Shown here in pieces: positions 16,868 through 25,462 of a DNA stretch of 64,000 nucleotides (the first letter of the stretch is position 1; every line of letters starts with the position of its first letter). Position numbers and translations under genes: made by a program. Source of the stretch: Faecalibacterium sp. An121 (GTDB taxonomy: Bacteria > Bacillota > Clostridia > Oscillospirales > Ruminococcaceae). The notes under the pieces are model-generated. The model saw only the letters and a list, made by a program, of their open reading frames with translations, had not been told where the DNA came from and did no database searches. Location of the stretch: assembly GCF_002160915.1 (NCBI RefSeq), contig NZ_NFLM01000009.1:55605-119604 (forward strand). Reading direction: 5' to 3'.

Positions 16868-18598
16868 ATGGACACTGCCATGATCATCGACACCTTGTGG
16901 GTGCTGCTGGCGGCCATCCTGGTGTTCTTCATGAACCTGGGATTTGCATCGGTGGAGGCCGGCTTTGCCCGGGCCAAAAACACCGTCAACATCCTATCCA
17001 AAAACTTCATCGTGTTCGCCGTGTCGTCCCTGGGCTTCATGCTTCTGGGCTGGGGACTGATGTTCGGCGGGGACAACCCCTTTGTGGGCACCCAGCATCT
17101 GCTGGTTCTGGGCGGCCAGGACCTGTCGTTTTACGACGACACCCTGACGTCCAGCGTGCCCTTCTGGGGCAAGTTCTTCTTCCAGCTGGTCTTCTGCGGC
17201 ACCGCCGCCACCATCGTGTCGGGCGCCGTGGCCGAACGGATCAAGTACATCTCCTTTATTATCTTTTCCTTTGTGCTCACCCTGCTGATCTATCCGGTGG
17301 TGGGCCACTGGATCTGGGGCGGCGGCTGGCTGGCCGACCTTGGCTTCATGGACTTTGCCGGAGACGCCGCCGTCCACTCGGTGGGCGGCTGGGCCGCTCT
17401 GGCCGGCGCCATGCTGCTGGGCCCCCGCATCGGCAAGTATGACAAAGAGGGCAAGCCCCAGGCCATCCCGGGACACAATATGTCCCTGGCCGTCATCGGC
17501 CTGTTCGTGCTGTGGCTGGGCTGGTTCGGCTTCAACCCCGGCTCCACCATGAGCTTCCAGCACCCCGCCGATGTGATGCACATTCTGGTCACCACCAACA
17601 GCGCAGCCATTGCAGCCGTGCTGACCTCCACCATCACTTCCTGGATCGTCATCGGCAAGCCCGACCTCGGCATGACCATCAACGGCTGTCTGGCCGGCCT
17701 GGTGGCCGTCACCGGCAGCTGCGCCTATGTGAGCATCGAGAGTTCCCTCATCATCGGCGCCCTGGCGGGCGTGCTGGTGGTGTTCGCGGTGGGCTTCTTT
17801 GACAAGCTGCACATCGACGACCCGGTGGGCGCCACTGCGGTGCACCTGTGCTGCGGCGTCTTTGGCACCCTGTGTGTGGGCATTTTCTCCCAGGAGGGCG
17901 TCACCACCCTGGCCACCCGCAGCGGCCTGCTGTTCGGCGGCGGCTTTGGCCTGCTGGGCGTCCAGCTGCTGGGCGTTGCGGCGGTGGGTGCATTCACCTT
18001 TGTTACCTCGGGCCTGGTGTGGCTGATCCTCAAGCACACAGTGGGCATCCGTGTCAGCACCAACGAGGAGCTGGCCGGCCTGGACATCGGCGAACACGGC
18101 AACATCGCCTACCCCGATTTTGCGCCCGCCATCCCCACCGGGGAGTTCCTGGCTCCGGATGCCTCCCCTGCCCCTGAAGCACCCGCAGTGCCTGCCGCAG
18201 CCGAGGCAGCCGTCCCTGTGGAGCACCGTCCCCGCAGCGGCGCCGTCATGACCAAGGTGTCCATCGTCACCCGGCAGGACCGCTTCATCCCCCTGCAGAA
18301 CGCTCTGGAGGCCCTGGGCGTGACCGGCCTGACCGTCACCAACGTCTTTGGCTACGGCCAGCAGAAGGGCCATGAGGCTTACTTCCGCGGGGTGCCCATG
18401 GAAGCCAGGCTGCTGCCCAAGCTGAAAGTGGAAGTGGTGGTCTCCAAGGTGCCCGTGGAGGACGTGGTCCAGGCGGTGCGCAAAGCCCTGTACACCGGCC
18501 GGATCGGCGACGGCAAGATCTTCATTTACGATGTAGAGAACGTGGTCAAGATCCGCACCGGCGAGGAGGGCTACGACGCCTTGCAGGACGCCGAGTGA
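16868..18598 (+). CDS. amt: Ammonium transporter fused to a P-II signalling domain
   Basis: A 576-residue fusion. The first roughly 410 residues are an Amt channel with the usual many membrane helices; the two pore histidines appear in VHSVGG and AVHLCCGV. A Pro/Ala-rich linker (about 430-455) leads to a full P-II domain of about 110 residues (KVSIVTRQDRF, KGHEAYFRG, TGRIGDGKIF, KIRTGEEG). P-II proteins normally bind Amt from the cytoplasm and close it when nitrogen is plentiful; here the regulator is tethered. ATP-binding B-loop residues are kept. The T-loop position matching the uridylylated Tyr-51 of GlnB/GlnK is Phe, with a Tyr one residue before. The start at 16868 has GAGGGAGG; a strong terminator follows. 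Confidence 0.93.
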   Translation: MDTAMIIDTLWVLLAAILVFFMNLGFASVEAGFARAKNTVNILSKNFIVFAVSSLGFMLLGWGLMFGGDNPFVGTQHLLVLGGQDLSFYDDTLTSSVPFWGKFFFQLVFCGTAATIVSGAVAERIKYISFIIFSFVLTLLIYPVVGHWIWGGGWLADLGFMDFAGDAAVHSVGGWAALAGAMLLGPRIGKYDKEGKPQAIPGHNMSLAVIGLFVLWLGWFGFNPGSTMSFQHPADVMHILVTTNSAAIAAVLTSTITSWIVIGKPDLGMTINGCLAGLVAVTGSCAYVSIESSLIIGALAGVLVVFAVGFFDKLHIDDPVGATAVHLCCGVFGTLCVGIFSQEGVTTLATRSGLLFGGGFGLLGVQLLGVAAVGAFTFVTSGLVWLILKHTVGIRVSTNEELAGLDIGEHGNIAYPDFAPAIPTGEFLAPDASPAPEAPAVPAAAEAAVPVEHRPRSGAVMTKVSIVTRQDRFIPLQNALEALGVTGLTVTNVFGYGQQKGHEAYFRGVPMEARLLPKLKVEVVVSKVPVEDVVQAVRKALYTGRIGDGKIFIYDVENVVKIRTGEEGYDALQDAE

Positions 18599-18626
18599 AC
18601 CGCCTCCATCCAACCAAATGAAACGA

Positions 18627-18656
18627 GCCGTCCGGGACTGCCCGGGCGGCTTTTTT
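18627..18656 (+). terminator. Terminator after amt
   Basis: GCCGTCCGGG pairs with CCCGGGCGGC, followed by six T. Confidence 0.9.
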
Positions 18657-18688
18657 GGGGCTTGCGGGAAAAACTTTTCTCAAACCAG

Positions 18689-18717
18689 TTGACAAACCGC
18701 CCCGGGCCTGCTACAAT
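18689..18717 (+). promoter_or_regulatory. Promoter of tRNA-Gly
   Basis: TTGACA and TACAAT are 17 bases apart and the tRNA starts 15 bases after the -10 box. Confidence 0.85.
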
Positions 18718-18732
18718 AATGAAGCACCTTAC

Positions 18733-18808
18733 GCAGGGTTAGCTCATCCGGTAGAGCGACTGCTTCCCAAGCAGTAGGCGGCGGGTTCGAGTCCCGTATC
18801 CTGCTCCA
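18733..18808 (+). tRNA. tRNA-Gly (anticodon CCC)
   Basis: A complete cloverleaf: acceptor GCAGGGT pairs with ATCCTGC, the anticodon stem ACTGC/GCAGT encloses TTCCCAA, the T arm contains GGTTCGAGTCC, the discriminator is T and CCA is encoded. The anticodon CCC reads GGG glycine codons. It has its own promoter and terminator. Confidence 0.97.
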
Positions 18809-18814
18809 ACGCAC

Positions 18815-18860
18815 AAGCCCGCATGGATGCTCGGAAGCCGAGTGCCCATGCGGGCTTTTC
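18815..18860 (+). terminator. Terminator after tRNA-Gly
   Basis: A long hairpin with AAGCCCGCATGG / CCCATGCGGGCTT outer arms, a GCTCGG/CCGAG inner stem and a TTTTCTATTTTG tail. Confidence 0.9.
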
Positions 18861-18890
18861 TATTTTGTTTATCTGAAAGGAGGGCGGCCC

Positions 18891-19238
18891 ATGCTGGATC
18901 TGCCGCAGCTGCTTTACTTTAAAAACAAAAATCTCTATTCCGCCTGCCAGGCCGAGATGCGTTACCGCGCCGTCCCCGGCAAGCGCAAGGGAGAGGACGG
19001 GACCGAGGAGGCCGTATTGACGGTGGATATCTGGCCGGGGCCCTGGACCATCGAGTACACCGACCCCGCGCTGCGGCTCCAGCAGGTCTTTGCCCTTACA
19101 GAGGAAGGGCTGGGCCAGGCCCGCGCCTGGCTGAAAACCACTTATGAACAGGACCCGGACCGCTGGCAGGCCGCACCGTCCATCCTGGACTGCGAGCCCT
19201 GGACGCCCCCTGCCCGGCCAGAGGAGGAAAACCTATGA
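18891..19238 (+). CDS. Hypothetical protein, first gene of the DnaD-DnaI operon
   Basis: A 115-residue soluble protein that I do not recognise. It has a basic, aromatic N-terminus (LYFKNKNLYSACQAEMRYR), a DIWPGPWTIEY segment and an acidic, Pro-rich tail. No membrane segment or signal peptide is seen. A strong AGGAGGGCGG binding site precedes it. Its stop overlaps the start of the DnaD-family gene by four bases (ATGA), so the two are probably translationally coupled, which points to a role near replication restart or helicase loading. Confidence 0.8.
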   Translation: MLDLPQLLYFKNKNLYSACQAEMRYRAVPGKRKGEDGTEEAVLTVDIWPGPWTIEYTDPALRLQQVFALTEEGLGQARAWLKTTYEQDPDRWQAAPSILDCEPWTPPARPEEENL

Positions 19239-20149
19239 TCTACCGCCTCAAACCCCAGCAGGGCGATTCCATAGCCGTGCCCCAGCTGGTCTTTGCGCGG
19301 CTGGGCGCCGCCGAGGAGGCCAGCGTCCGGGTGGCCCTGTATGTGCTGGCCACCGGCGTCACCGACCCGGATAAACTGTGCACCGACCTGCGGCTGCGCA
19401 GCCGGATGACCGCCGAGAGCGCCCTGGCCTACTGGGCCGGGGCCGGCCTCTTGGAGCGCTACGACGAGAACGCCGCCCCTGCCGGCGGCGAGCCTGCCCC
19501 CACTCCCATGACCTGGGCCGAGATCACCGCGGCGTCCCGCACCGACCCCATGATCGCCAGCCTGATCGAGTGCGGACAAAGCGCCTTTGCCCATGCCCTC
19601 AGCCGCAGCGAGATGGAAAAGCTGGTGGCCCTGTATTTGCAGGAGGGATACCAGCCCGAGGTGGTGATGCTCTGCCTGGCCTACCTGGCCGGCAGGGACA
19701 AGCGGACCATCGGGGCCCTGCGCCACGAGCTGAAGGTCTGGCGGGCCGAAGGGGTGGTCACGGGGGAGGAAGCCGACGCCCATCTGCGGCTGCTGGATCT
19801 GCGGGCAAAGCGGGAGGCCTATGTGGCCAGCCTGCTGCAGATCCAGCCCGACCAGCTGACCCTGGGCGGCAAAAAGGCCATTGCACGCTGGTACGAGGTG
19901 TATGGCTACGACGATTCGATGATCCAGGAGGCCGCTGTCCAGGCGGGGCCCAAACGGGACCTGTGGTACTGGAACGGCATCCTCAAGACCTGGAACGCCA
20001 AGGGCCTGCGGACGGTGCAGGATGTGCGCGGGCCGGTGGCCCTCAGCGGGGCCAGCCGCAGCCTGCGGGTGGACCGGCCGGAACCCAGCGGCTCCGATTT
20101 CCTCAAGGACGCCGTCAACCGCCCCCGGCGGCATAAGAGAAAGGAGTGA
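19235..20149 (+). CDS. DnaD/DnaB-domain replication protein
   Basis: A 304-residue protein. The N-terminal half is likely the winged-helix part of the family; the C-terminal part has the DnaD_2-type signature (YDDSMIQEAAVQAG followed by WYWNGILKTWNAKGL, about residues 220-265). DnaD-like proteins remodel DNA at origins and bring in the helicase loader. It lies between the small unknown gene and the DnaI/DnaC-like ATPase, with a six-base gap to the latter, which supports a helicase-loading unit. Confidence 0.85.
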   Translation: MIYRLKPQQGDSIAVPQLVFARLGAAEEASVRVALYVLATGVTDPDKLCTDLRLRSRMTAESALAYWAGAGLLERYDENAAPAGGEPAPTPMTWAEITAASRTDPMIASLIECGQSAFAHALSRSEMEKLVALYLQEGYQPEVVMLCLAYLAGRDKRTIGALRHELKVWRAEGVVTGEEADAHLRLLDLRAKREAYVASLLQIQPDQLTLGGKKAIARWYEVYGYDDSMIQEAAVQAGPKRDLWYWNGILKTWNAKGLRTVQDVRGPVALSGASRSLRVDRPEPSGSDFLKDAVNRPRRHKRKE

Positions 20150-20154
20150 CCTCC

Positions 20155-21135
20155 ATGCGGACACGAAACGAGCTGTATCAGGCCGCCATGCGGATCCTAT
20201 CGGCGCGGCGGCAGATGGCCAAGGCCCAGGCCCAGGACGCCCGCGCCCAGGCAGAGGCCGCCGTCCCGGAGCTGCGGGCCGCCGAGGACGCCATGCGCAG
20301 CTGCGGTGTGCGCTATGCCCTGGCAGGGGCTCAGGGGACAGGCCGGGAGCAGGCCGCAGCCGCTCTGGCCCAGGCCCGTCAAAAGCGGGACGCCCTGCTG
20401 GCCGCCAGCGGCCGCAGCCCCCTGGCCCTGGAGCCCCATTATACCTGTCCTGTGTGCCAGGACACCGGAGTGGCCGACGGCAAGACCTGTCTGTGCGTCC
20501 GCCGGGAGATGCAGCGGCTGCGCCGGGAGGAGATCGAGGCCATGTCCAGTCTGTCGGTGACCAGCTTTGACACCATGCGGCTGGACTACTACCCCGACAG
20601 CCGGGACCCCCAGACCGGCCAAAGCGTCCGCCAGTACATGGCCGAGCTGCTGGCCGACCTGCGGGACTATGCGGCGGAGTTCGATCTGGACAGTGAGAAT
20701 CTGATGCTGACCGGCAACGCCGGCCTGGGCAAGACCCATGCCGCCCTGGCGGTGGCGGGGGCCGCTCTGAACAAGGGCTATGACGTCATCTATATCTCCA
20801 GCCCCGACTTTTTCAGCCGGGTGGAGACGCTGCACTTCGGCTCCGACCCCGCCGGGGAAAAGGAGACTTTGCTGGACACCGTCACCGGGGCCGACCTGCT
20901 CATCCTGGACGACCTGGGCACCGAGTTCAATTCCAGCTTTGTCATCAGCACCCTGTACAGCCTGCTGAACGACCGGCTGGGCCGCCGCCGGCCCACCATC
21001 CTCACCACCAACATCGTTGACGGCGCCCTGCTGGAAAAGCTCTACACCGAGAAAGTCTCCAGCCGCATCTCCGCCTTTGTCCCCTACCGTTTTCTGGGCG
21101 AGGACATCCGGCTGAAAAAGGCCCTGGAAGACTGA
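20155..21135 (+). CDS. DnaI/DnaC-like helicase loader ATPase
   Basis: A 326-residue protein. A zinc-binding segment (YTCPVCQDTG with a following CLCV) lies near residues 92-112, as in the N-terminal domain of DnaI. The AAA+ domain has Walker A GNAGLGKTHAAL, Walker B LLILDDLGTE, a sensor TTN and an arginine region near SRISAF. It should load the replicative helicase with the DnaD-like protein encoded just before. I chose the ATG at 20155 because AAAGGAG is correctly spaced for it; the GTG nine bases upstream is too close. Confidence 0.85.
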   Translation: MRTRNELYQAAMRILSARRQMAKAQAQDARAQAEAAVPELRAAEDAMRSCGVRYALAGAQGTGREQAAAALAQARQKRDALLAASGRSPLALEPHYTCPVCQDTGVADGKTCLCVRREMQRLRREEIEAMSSLSVTSFDTMRLDYYPDSRDPQTGQSVRQYMAELLADLRDYAAEFDLDSENLMLTGNAGLGKTHAALAVAGAALNKGYDVIYISSPDFFSRVETLHFGSDPAGEKETLLDTVTGADLLILDDLGTEFNSSFVISTLYSLLNDRLGRRRPTILTTNIVDGALLEKLYTEKVSSRISAFVPYRFLGEDIRLKKALED

Positions 21136-21158
21136 CCGGCCCCGGCCGCTTGTGGTAC

Positions 21159-21187
21159 TTGTTAAATCGGACGTTCTGTGTTATACT
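21159..21187 (+). promoter_or_regulatory. Promoter of the sugar transferase gene
   Basis: TTGTTA and TATACT are 17 bases apart, about 50 bases before the start codon. Confidence 0.7.
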
Positions 21188-21235
21188 TTCAGTGTTTGCC
21201 CATACTGGGCACAGAGCGGACGGGAGGGGCTGGCC

Positions 21236-21850
21236 ATGTATCAGAAATACTTCAAACGAGCCATCGATTTCGTGCTGGCGCTGGGTGGCATCCTCTGCCT
21301 GTCCTGGCTGCTGGCCGGGCTTGCGGTGGCCATCAAACTGGACTCTCCCGGGCCGGTGTTTTTCAAGCAGAAGCGGGTGGGCATCCACAAGACCCACTTT
21401 GCGATCTACAAGTTCCGTACCATGCGGGCGGACACCCCCCACGATATGCCCACCCACCTGCTGGCCGACCCCGACCGCTACATCACGCGGGTGGGGAAAT
21501 TCCTGCGCAGGACCAGCCTGGACGAGCTGCCCCAGCTGTGGAACATCCTGCGGGGGGACATGGCGGTGATCGGCCCCCGTCCGGCCCTGTGGAACCAGTA
21601 CGACCTGCTGGCCGAGCGGGACAAGTACGGCGCCAACGACGTGCGCCCCGGCCTCACCGGCCTGGCCCAGATCCATGGCCGGGACGAACTGGAGATCCCT
21701 GTCAAGGCCAAACTGGACGGGGACTATGTGGCCCACATCACCTTTTGGGGGGATGTGAAGTGCTTTATGGATACCATCGGCGTAGTGCTGCGCCATGACG
21801 GCGTGGTGGAAGGGGGCACCGGCACCCTGCACCGGCAGCACAAGGACTGA
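21236..21850 (+). CDS. Polyprenyl-phosphate sugar-1-phosphate transferase (PglC/WcaJ core type)
   Basis: A 204-residue membrane enzyme of the bacterial sugar transferase family. A hydrophobic N-terminal helix (about 10-32) is followed by the core with [34 protein letters not shown] (the Asp-Glu catalytic pair) and MAVIGPRP. It moves a sugar-1-phosphate from a nucleotide sugar to undecaprenyl phosphate, the first step in building a surface polysaccharide or glycoprotein glycan. It stands alone: no glycosyltransferases or flippase are nearby. Its own promoter and a GGGAGGGG binding site set the start. Confidence 0.88.
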   Translation: MYQKYFKRAIDFVLALGGILCLSWLLAGLAVAIKLDSPGPVFFKQKRVGIHKTHFAIYKFRTMRADTPHDMPTHLLADPDRYITRVGKFLRRTSLDELPQLWNILRGDMAVIGPRPALWNQYDLLAERDKYGANDVRPGLTGLAQIHGRDELEIPVKAKLDGDYVAHITFWGDVKCFMDTIGVVLRHDGVVEGGTGTLHRQHKD

Positions 21851-21908
21851 TCCTGCGCCCTTTGCGCAGGCGAACGGATACACACAACTTGGATGTGAGA
21901 GGTTAGCT

Positions 21909-23030
21909 ATGATAACGATCGACGAACTGAAGGTGCAGCTGGCCGAGTATGGCAAGGCCGTCCAGGACCTGGAGGACGCACTGGCCATCGACGCCAGCAA
22001 AAAGCGTGTGCAGGAGCTGGAGCACGCCATGACCCGCCCCGGCTTTTACGATGACGCCGAAGCAAGCAAGAAGGTCTTTGATGAGGTGGGCGACCTGAAG
22101 GGCAAGCTGGGCCGCTTTGAAAAGCTCCAGGGCCTGTACGAGGACGCCCAGACCATGCTGCTGATGCTGGAGGAGGAGAACGACCCCGCCCTGGTCCCCG
22201 AAGGGGAACAGGCCGTGGAGTCCGTGGGCAAGGCCGTGGATGAGCTGCAGCTGATGACCATGCTGAACGGCGAATACGACCACAGCAACGCCATCCTGAC
22301 CTTCCACGCCGGCACCGGCGGCACCGAGGCTCAGGACTGGGCCGAGATGCTCTACCGTATGTATACCCGCTGGGCCCAGAACCACAGTATGTCGGTGGAA
22401 GTGCTGGATTACCAGGACGGCGACGAGGCGGGCATCAAGAGTGCCTCCGTCATGGTCAAGGGGGCCAACGCCTACGGCCTGCTGAAAAGCGAGAACGGCG
22501 TCCACCGTCTGGTGCGGGTCAGCCCCTTCGATTCCAATGCCCGCCGCCAGACCAGCTTTGCCTCCCTGGAAGTGATGCCCGAGCTGGACAACACCATCGA
22601 GGTGAACATCCGCCCCGAGGACATCGAAATGCAGGTCTACCGCTCCTCCGGCGCCGGCGGCCAGCACATCAACAAGACTTCCAGCGCCGTCCGACTGATC
22701 CACAAGCCCACCGGCATCGTGGTCAGCTGCCAGACCCAGCGCAGCCAGTTCCAGAACCGGGACTACGCCATGCAGATGCTGAAGGCCAAACTGTACCAGA
22801 TCGCACAGCAGCAGCATATGGACAAGATCGAGGACATCAAGGGCGTCCAGAACGAGATCGCCTGGGGCCATCAGATCCGCAGCTATGTCTTTATGCCCTA
22901 CACCATGGTCAAGGATCACCGCACCGGCTATGAGACCAGCAACGTCAACGCCGTCATGGACGGCGACCTGGATGGTTTCATCTTTGCCTATCTGAAAGCC
23001 GCCAGCCGCGGCGAACTGGCCGAGACCTGA
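21909..23030 (+). CDS. prfB: Peptide chain release factor 2
   Basis: A 373-residue RF2 that ends translation at UGA and UAA. It shows the SPF tripeptide for stop codon reading (RVSPFDSNARRQTSF) and the GGQ catalytic loop (GAGGQHINKTSSAVR). The start at 21909 has AGAGG. In many bacteria prfB contains an in-frame TGA near codon 26 and needs a programmed +1 frameshift; here the reading frame is uninterrupted, so that autoregulation is absent. A terminator follows at once. Confidence 0.96.
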   Translation: MITIDELKVQLAEYGKAVQDLEDALAIDASKKRVQELEHAMTRPGFYDDAEASKKVFDEVGDLKGKLGRFEKLQGLYEDAQTMLLMLEEENDPALVPEGEQAVESVGKAVDELQLMTMLNGEYDHSNAILTFHAGTGGTEAQDWAEMLYRMYTRWAQNHSMSVEVLDYQDGDEAGIKSASVMVKGANAYGLLKSENGVHRLVRVSPFDSNARRQTSFASLEVMPELDNTIEVNIRPEDIEMQVYRSSGAGGQHINKTSSAVRLIHKPTGIVVSCQTQRSQFQNRDYAMQMLKAKLYQIAQQQHMDKIEDIKGVQNEIAWGHQIRSYVFMPYTMVKDHRTGYETSNVNAVMDGDLDGFIFAYLKAASRGELAET

Positions 23031-23037
23031 TCCGTAT

Positions 23038-23070
23038 CCCCCGCTCTCCTTTCGAGGAGGCGGGGGTTTT
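23038..23070 (+). terminator. Terminator after prfB
   Basis: CCCCCGC...GCGGGGG stem with a short loop, followed by TTTTCTG. Confidence 0.88.
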
Positions 23071-23091
23071 CTGTGTTCCGGGCCGGCCTGC

Positions 23092-23120
23092 TTGCGCGGC
23101 GGGCCGGTGTGTGGTATGAT
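23092..23120 (+). promoter_or_regulatory. Promoter of the MFS gene
   Basis: TTGCGC and TATGAT are 17 bases apart, about 120 bases before the start codon. Confidence 0.55.
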
Positions 23121-23242
23121 AGTTTCGGCCTTGTATGCGCCTGCGGGCCCGGTCCAAAGAGGGCCCTGTGCGGCGTCTGCGGCACATCCGACCATCAAGA
23201 GCCCCGGCCCCGGCGGCCGGGACAAAACCGGAGGGAAATCCC

Positions 23243-24517
23243 ATGGAACAAAACGACCAACAAGCGCAAAAGCAGCCCCTGAGCCGCAGCGAGCGGGTCT
23301 GGGTCCTGTACGACGTGGGCAATTCAGCATTCACCCTGCTGATCTCCACCATCCTGCCCATCTACTTCAACGGCCTGGCCGGGGCGGCCGGGCTGACCAG
23401 CGCCCAGTATCTGGCCTTCTGGGGCTACGCCGCCTCCTTTGTCACGGTGGTGGTGGCCCTGCTGGGCCCCACGCTGGGGGCTGTGGCCGACCTGCCCGGC
23501 ATGAAAAAGCGGCTGTTCATCCTCTGCGTGGCGGTGGGCATTGCCGGCTGCTCCCTGATGGGACTGGTCCAGTCCTGGATGTGGTTCCTGGGCTTTTTCA
23601 TCCTTGCCAAGATCGGATACAGCGCCAGCCTGGTGTTCTACGACTCCATGCTCACCGACATCACCACCCCAGCCCGGATGGACAAGGTATCCTCGGTGGG
23701 GTACGCCCTGGGCTATGGGGGCAGCTGCATCCCCTTCATCCTCAGTCTGGGCATCGTGCTGGGATATGAGGCCCTGGGCCTGACCCTGAACACCGCCATG
23801 CTGCTGGCCTTCCTGCTCAATGCGGTCTGGTGGCTGTGCTGCACGCTGCCTCTGCTGCGGCGCTACCGCCAGCGGTACAGCGTTCCCGCCCACGGCCAGC
23901 TGGTGCACGGCGCTTTCCAGCGGCTGGCCGAGACCCTGCGGGAGATCCGGGGCAACAAACAGGTCCTGTGGTTCCTGATCGCCTTCTTTTTGTATATCGA
24001 CGGTGTGTACACCATCATCGACATGGCCACCGCCTATGGCCAGGCCCTGGGCTTGGACAGCACCGGCCTGCTGCTGGCTTTGCTGGTGACCCAGATCGTG
24101 GCCTTCCCCTTTGCACTTCTGTTCGGGCAGCTGGCCCGCCGGGTGGAGTCCTCCCTTCTGGTGTCGGTCTGCATCCTGGCTTATGTGGGCATTGCGGCCT
24201 ACGCCATCTTCCTGCGCACCCAGGCCCAGTTCTGGGTCCTGGCCGTCTGCGTGGGGATGTTCCAGGGGGGCATCCAGTCCCTCTCCCGCTCCTATTTCGG
24301 CAAGATCATCCCGCCCGAGCGCTCGGGCGAATACTACGGCCTGCTGGACATCTGCGGCAAAGGCGCTTCTTTTGTGGGCACCTTCCTGGTCAGCCTGATG
24401 ACCCAGCTGTCGAGCAGCACCTCGGTGGGCGTGATGGTGATCGCTCCCCTGATCCTGCTCGGGTTTTTCGCATTCCGCCGGGCGGTGGCCCAGGGCCGCG
24501 CCGCCGGCCAGCCGTAA
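23243..24517 (+). CDS. MFS transporter, UMF1 family
   Basis: A 424-residue membrane protein with about 12 predicted helices. The N-terminus (WVLYDVGNSAFTLLISTILPIYF) and the large first half match the UMF1 (YxiO / Atg22-like) branch of the major facilitator superfamily, whose substrates are mostly unknown. I place the start at 23243 after GGAGGGAAATCCC; the longer upstream frame is unsupported. The phospholipase-C-like gene follows after 17 bases and is probably co-transcribed. Confidence 0.82.
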   Translation: MEQNDQQAQKQPLSRSERVWVLYDVGNSAFTLLISTILPIYFNGLAGAAGLTSAQYLAFWGYAASFVTVVVALLGPTLGAVADLPGMKKRLFILCVAVGIAGCSLMGLVQSWMWFLGFFILAKIGYSASLVFYDSMLTDITTPARMDKVSSVGYALGYGGSCIPFILSLGIVLGYEALGLTLNTAMLLAFLLNAVWWLCCTLPLLRRYRQRYSVPAHGQLVHGAFQRLAETLREIRGNKQVLWFLIAFFLYIDGVYTIIDMATAYGQALGLDSTGLLLALLVTQIVAFPFALLFGQLARRVESSLLVSVCILAYVGIAAYAIFLRTQAQFWVLAVCVGMFQGGIQSLSRSYFGKIIPPERSGEYYGLLDICGKGASFVGTFLVSLMTQLSSSTSVGVMVIAPLILLGFFAFRRAVAQGRAAGQP

Positions 24518-24534
24518 GATCGGAGGTATCGCTT

Positions 24535-25371
24535 ATGCCCGCTGTCTACGCACACCACCGCTTTGGGGACAAGGCCCTGCAAGCCTGTCCCAGCCCCCTG
24601 GCCCGGGAAGCCGTGACGGCCTTCCCCGACTTATACGCCATCGGCCTGCAGGGCCCTGACGTCCTGTTTTATTACGATCCTTTGCGTCCCAACCCCTGTA
24701 AGGCGGCGGGCAACGCCCTCCATGACGCGCCGGCGGCCCCCTTCTTTGTTCGCGGGCTGGGCAAGGTGGACGGCTCTCCTCTGGGCCGGGCCCTGCTGAG
24801 CTATCTGCTGGGGATGACCTGCCACTTTGCTCTGGACAGCGCCTGCCACAGCTACATCGAGCACCGCATCCAGTGCACCGGCCAGAGCCATGTGTCCATC
24901 GAGACCGCTCTGGAAGGCCGTCTGATGGCCCAGGACGGGGTGGACTGGCGCACCGTCAACCCGGCCGGCTATCTCGCCGTCCATGAGACGGCCTGCCGCA
25001 CCATGGCCCGCGTGCTGCCCGCTTCCCCCGCCCAGCTGCGCCGCTGCCTGGTCAACATGAAGCTGTTCAACGGCCTGCTGATGCCGGGCCGCCCCCTGAC
25101 CAACGGGCTGGCGGAACAGGCGCTGCGCCGGTCGGGCAAATGGGCGGAGATCGGCGGGCTGCTGTTCTCTGCCCTGGACCCCGAGGAATACGCCCAGAGC
25201 AGCAGCGTACTGACCGATCTTTTCTTCCAGGCGATGCCCAAGGCCGCCGCCCTGATGGACAGCTGCTGCGCCCATGTCCAGAGCGGCGCGCCCCTGGACC
25301 CCCGTTTTGACAAGACCTACGGCCCCGATCCCGAGGCCATGGCCCTCTTTGCCGCAAAACCGGCCGACTGA
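24535..25371 (+). CDS. Zinc-dependent phospholipase C-like protein
   Basis: A 278-residue protein of the zinc-dependent phospholipase C family. Likely metal ligands are AHHRFGD near the start, GLQGPDVLFYYDPL (about residues 38-51) and the central GMTCHFALDSACHSYIEH (about 92-109). Unlike secreted clostridial PLCs it has no visible signal peptide, so it is probably cytoplasmic. It follows the MFS gene in the same transcript and has a clean CGGAGG binding site. A shared terminator separates it from putP. Its substrate is not known. Confidence 0.8.
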   Translation: MPAVYAHHRFGDKALQACPSPLAREAVTAFPDLYAIGLQGPDVLFYYDPLRPNPCKAAGNALHDAPAAPFFVRGLGKVDGSPLGRALLSYLLGMTCHFALDSACHSYIEHRIQCTGQSHVSIETALEGRLMAQDGVDWRTVNPAGYLAVHETACRTMARVLPASPAQLRRCLVNMKLFNGLLMPGRPLTNGLAEQALRRSGKWAEIGGLLFSALDPEEYAQSSSVLTDLFFQAMPKAAALMDSCCAHVQSGAPLDPRFDKTYGPDPEAMALFAAKPAD

Positions 25372-25398
25372 GTTTTCCCGGGAAATGCAGGTACGAAC

Positions 25399-25439
25399 AG
25401 GCCCCCGCCCTCTCACAGCGAGAAGGCAGGGGCCTTTTG
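25399..25439. terminator. Bidirectional terminator between the phospholipase-like gene and putP
   Basis: AGGCCCC...GGGGCCT arms surround an inner CGCCCTCTC/GAGAAGGC region. It serves two convergent genes, with TTTTGG on the plus side. Confidence 0.75.
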
Positions 25440-25462
25440 GTATCTCTTTTTTGCGCGCAGGC

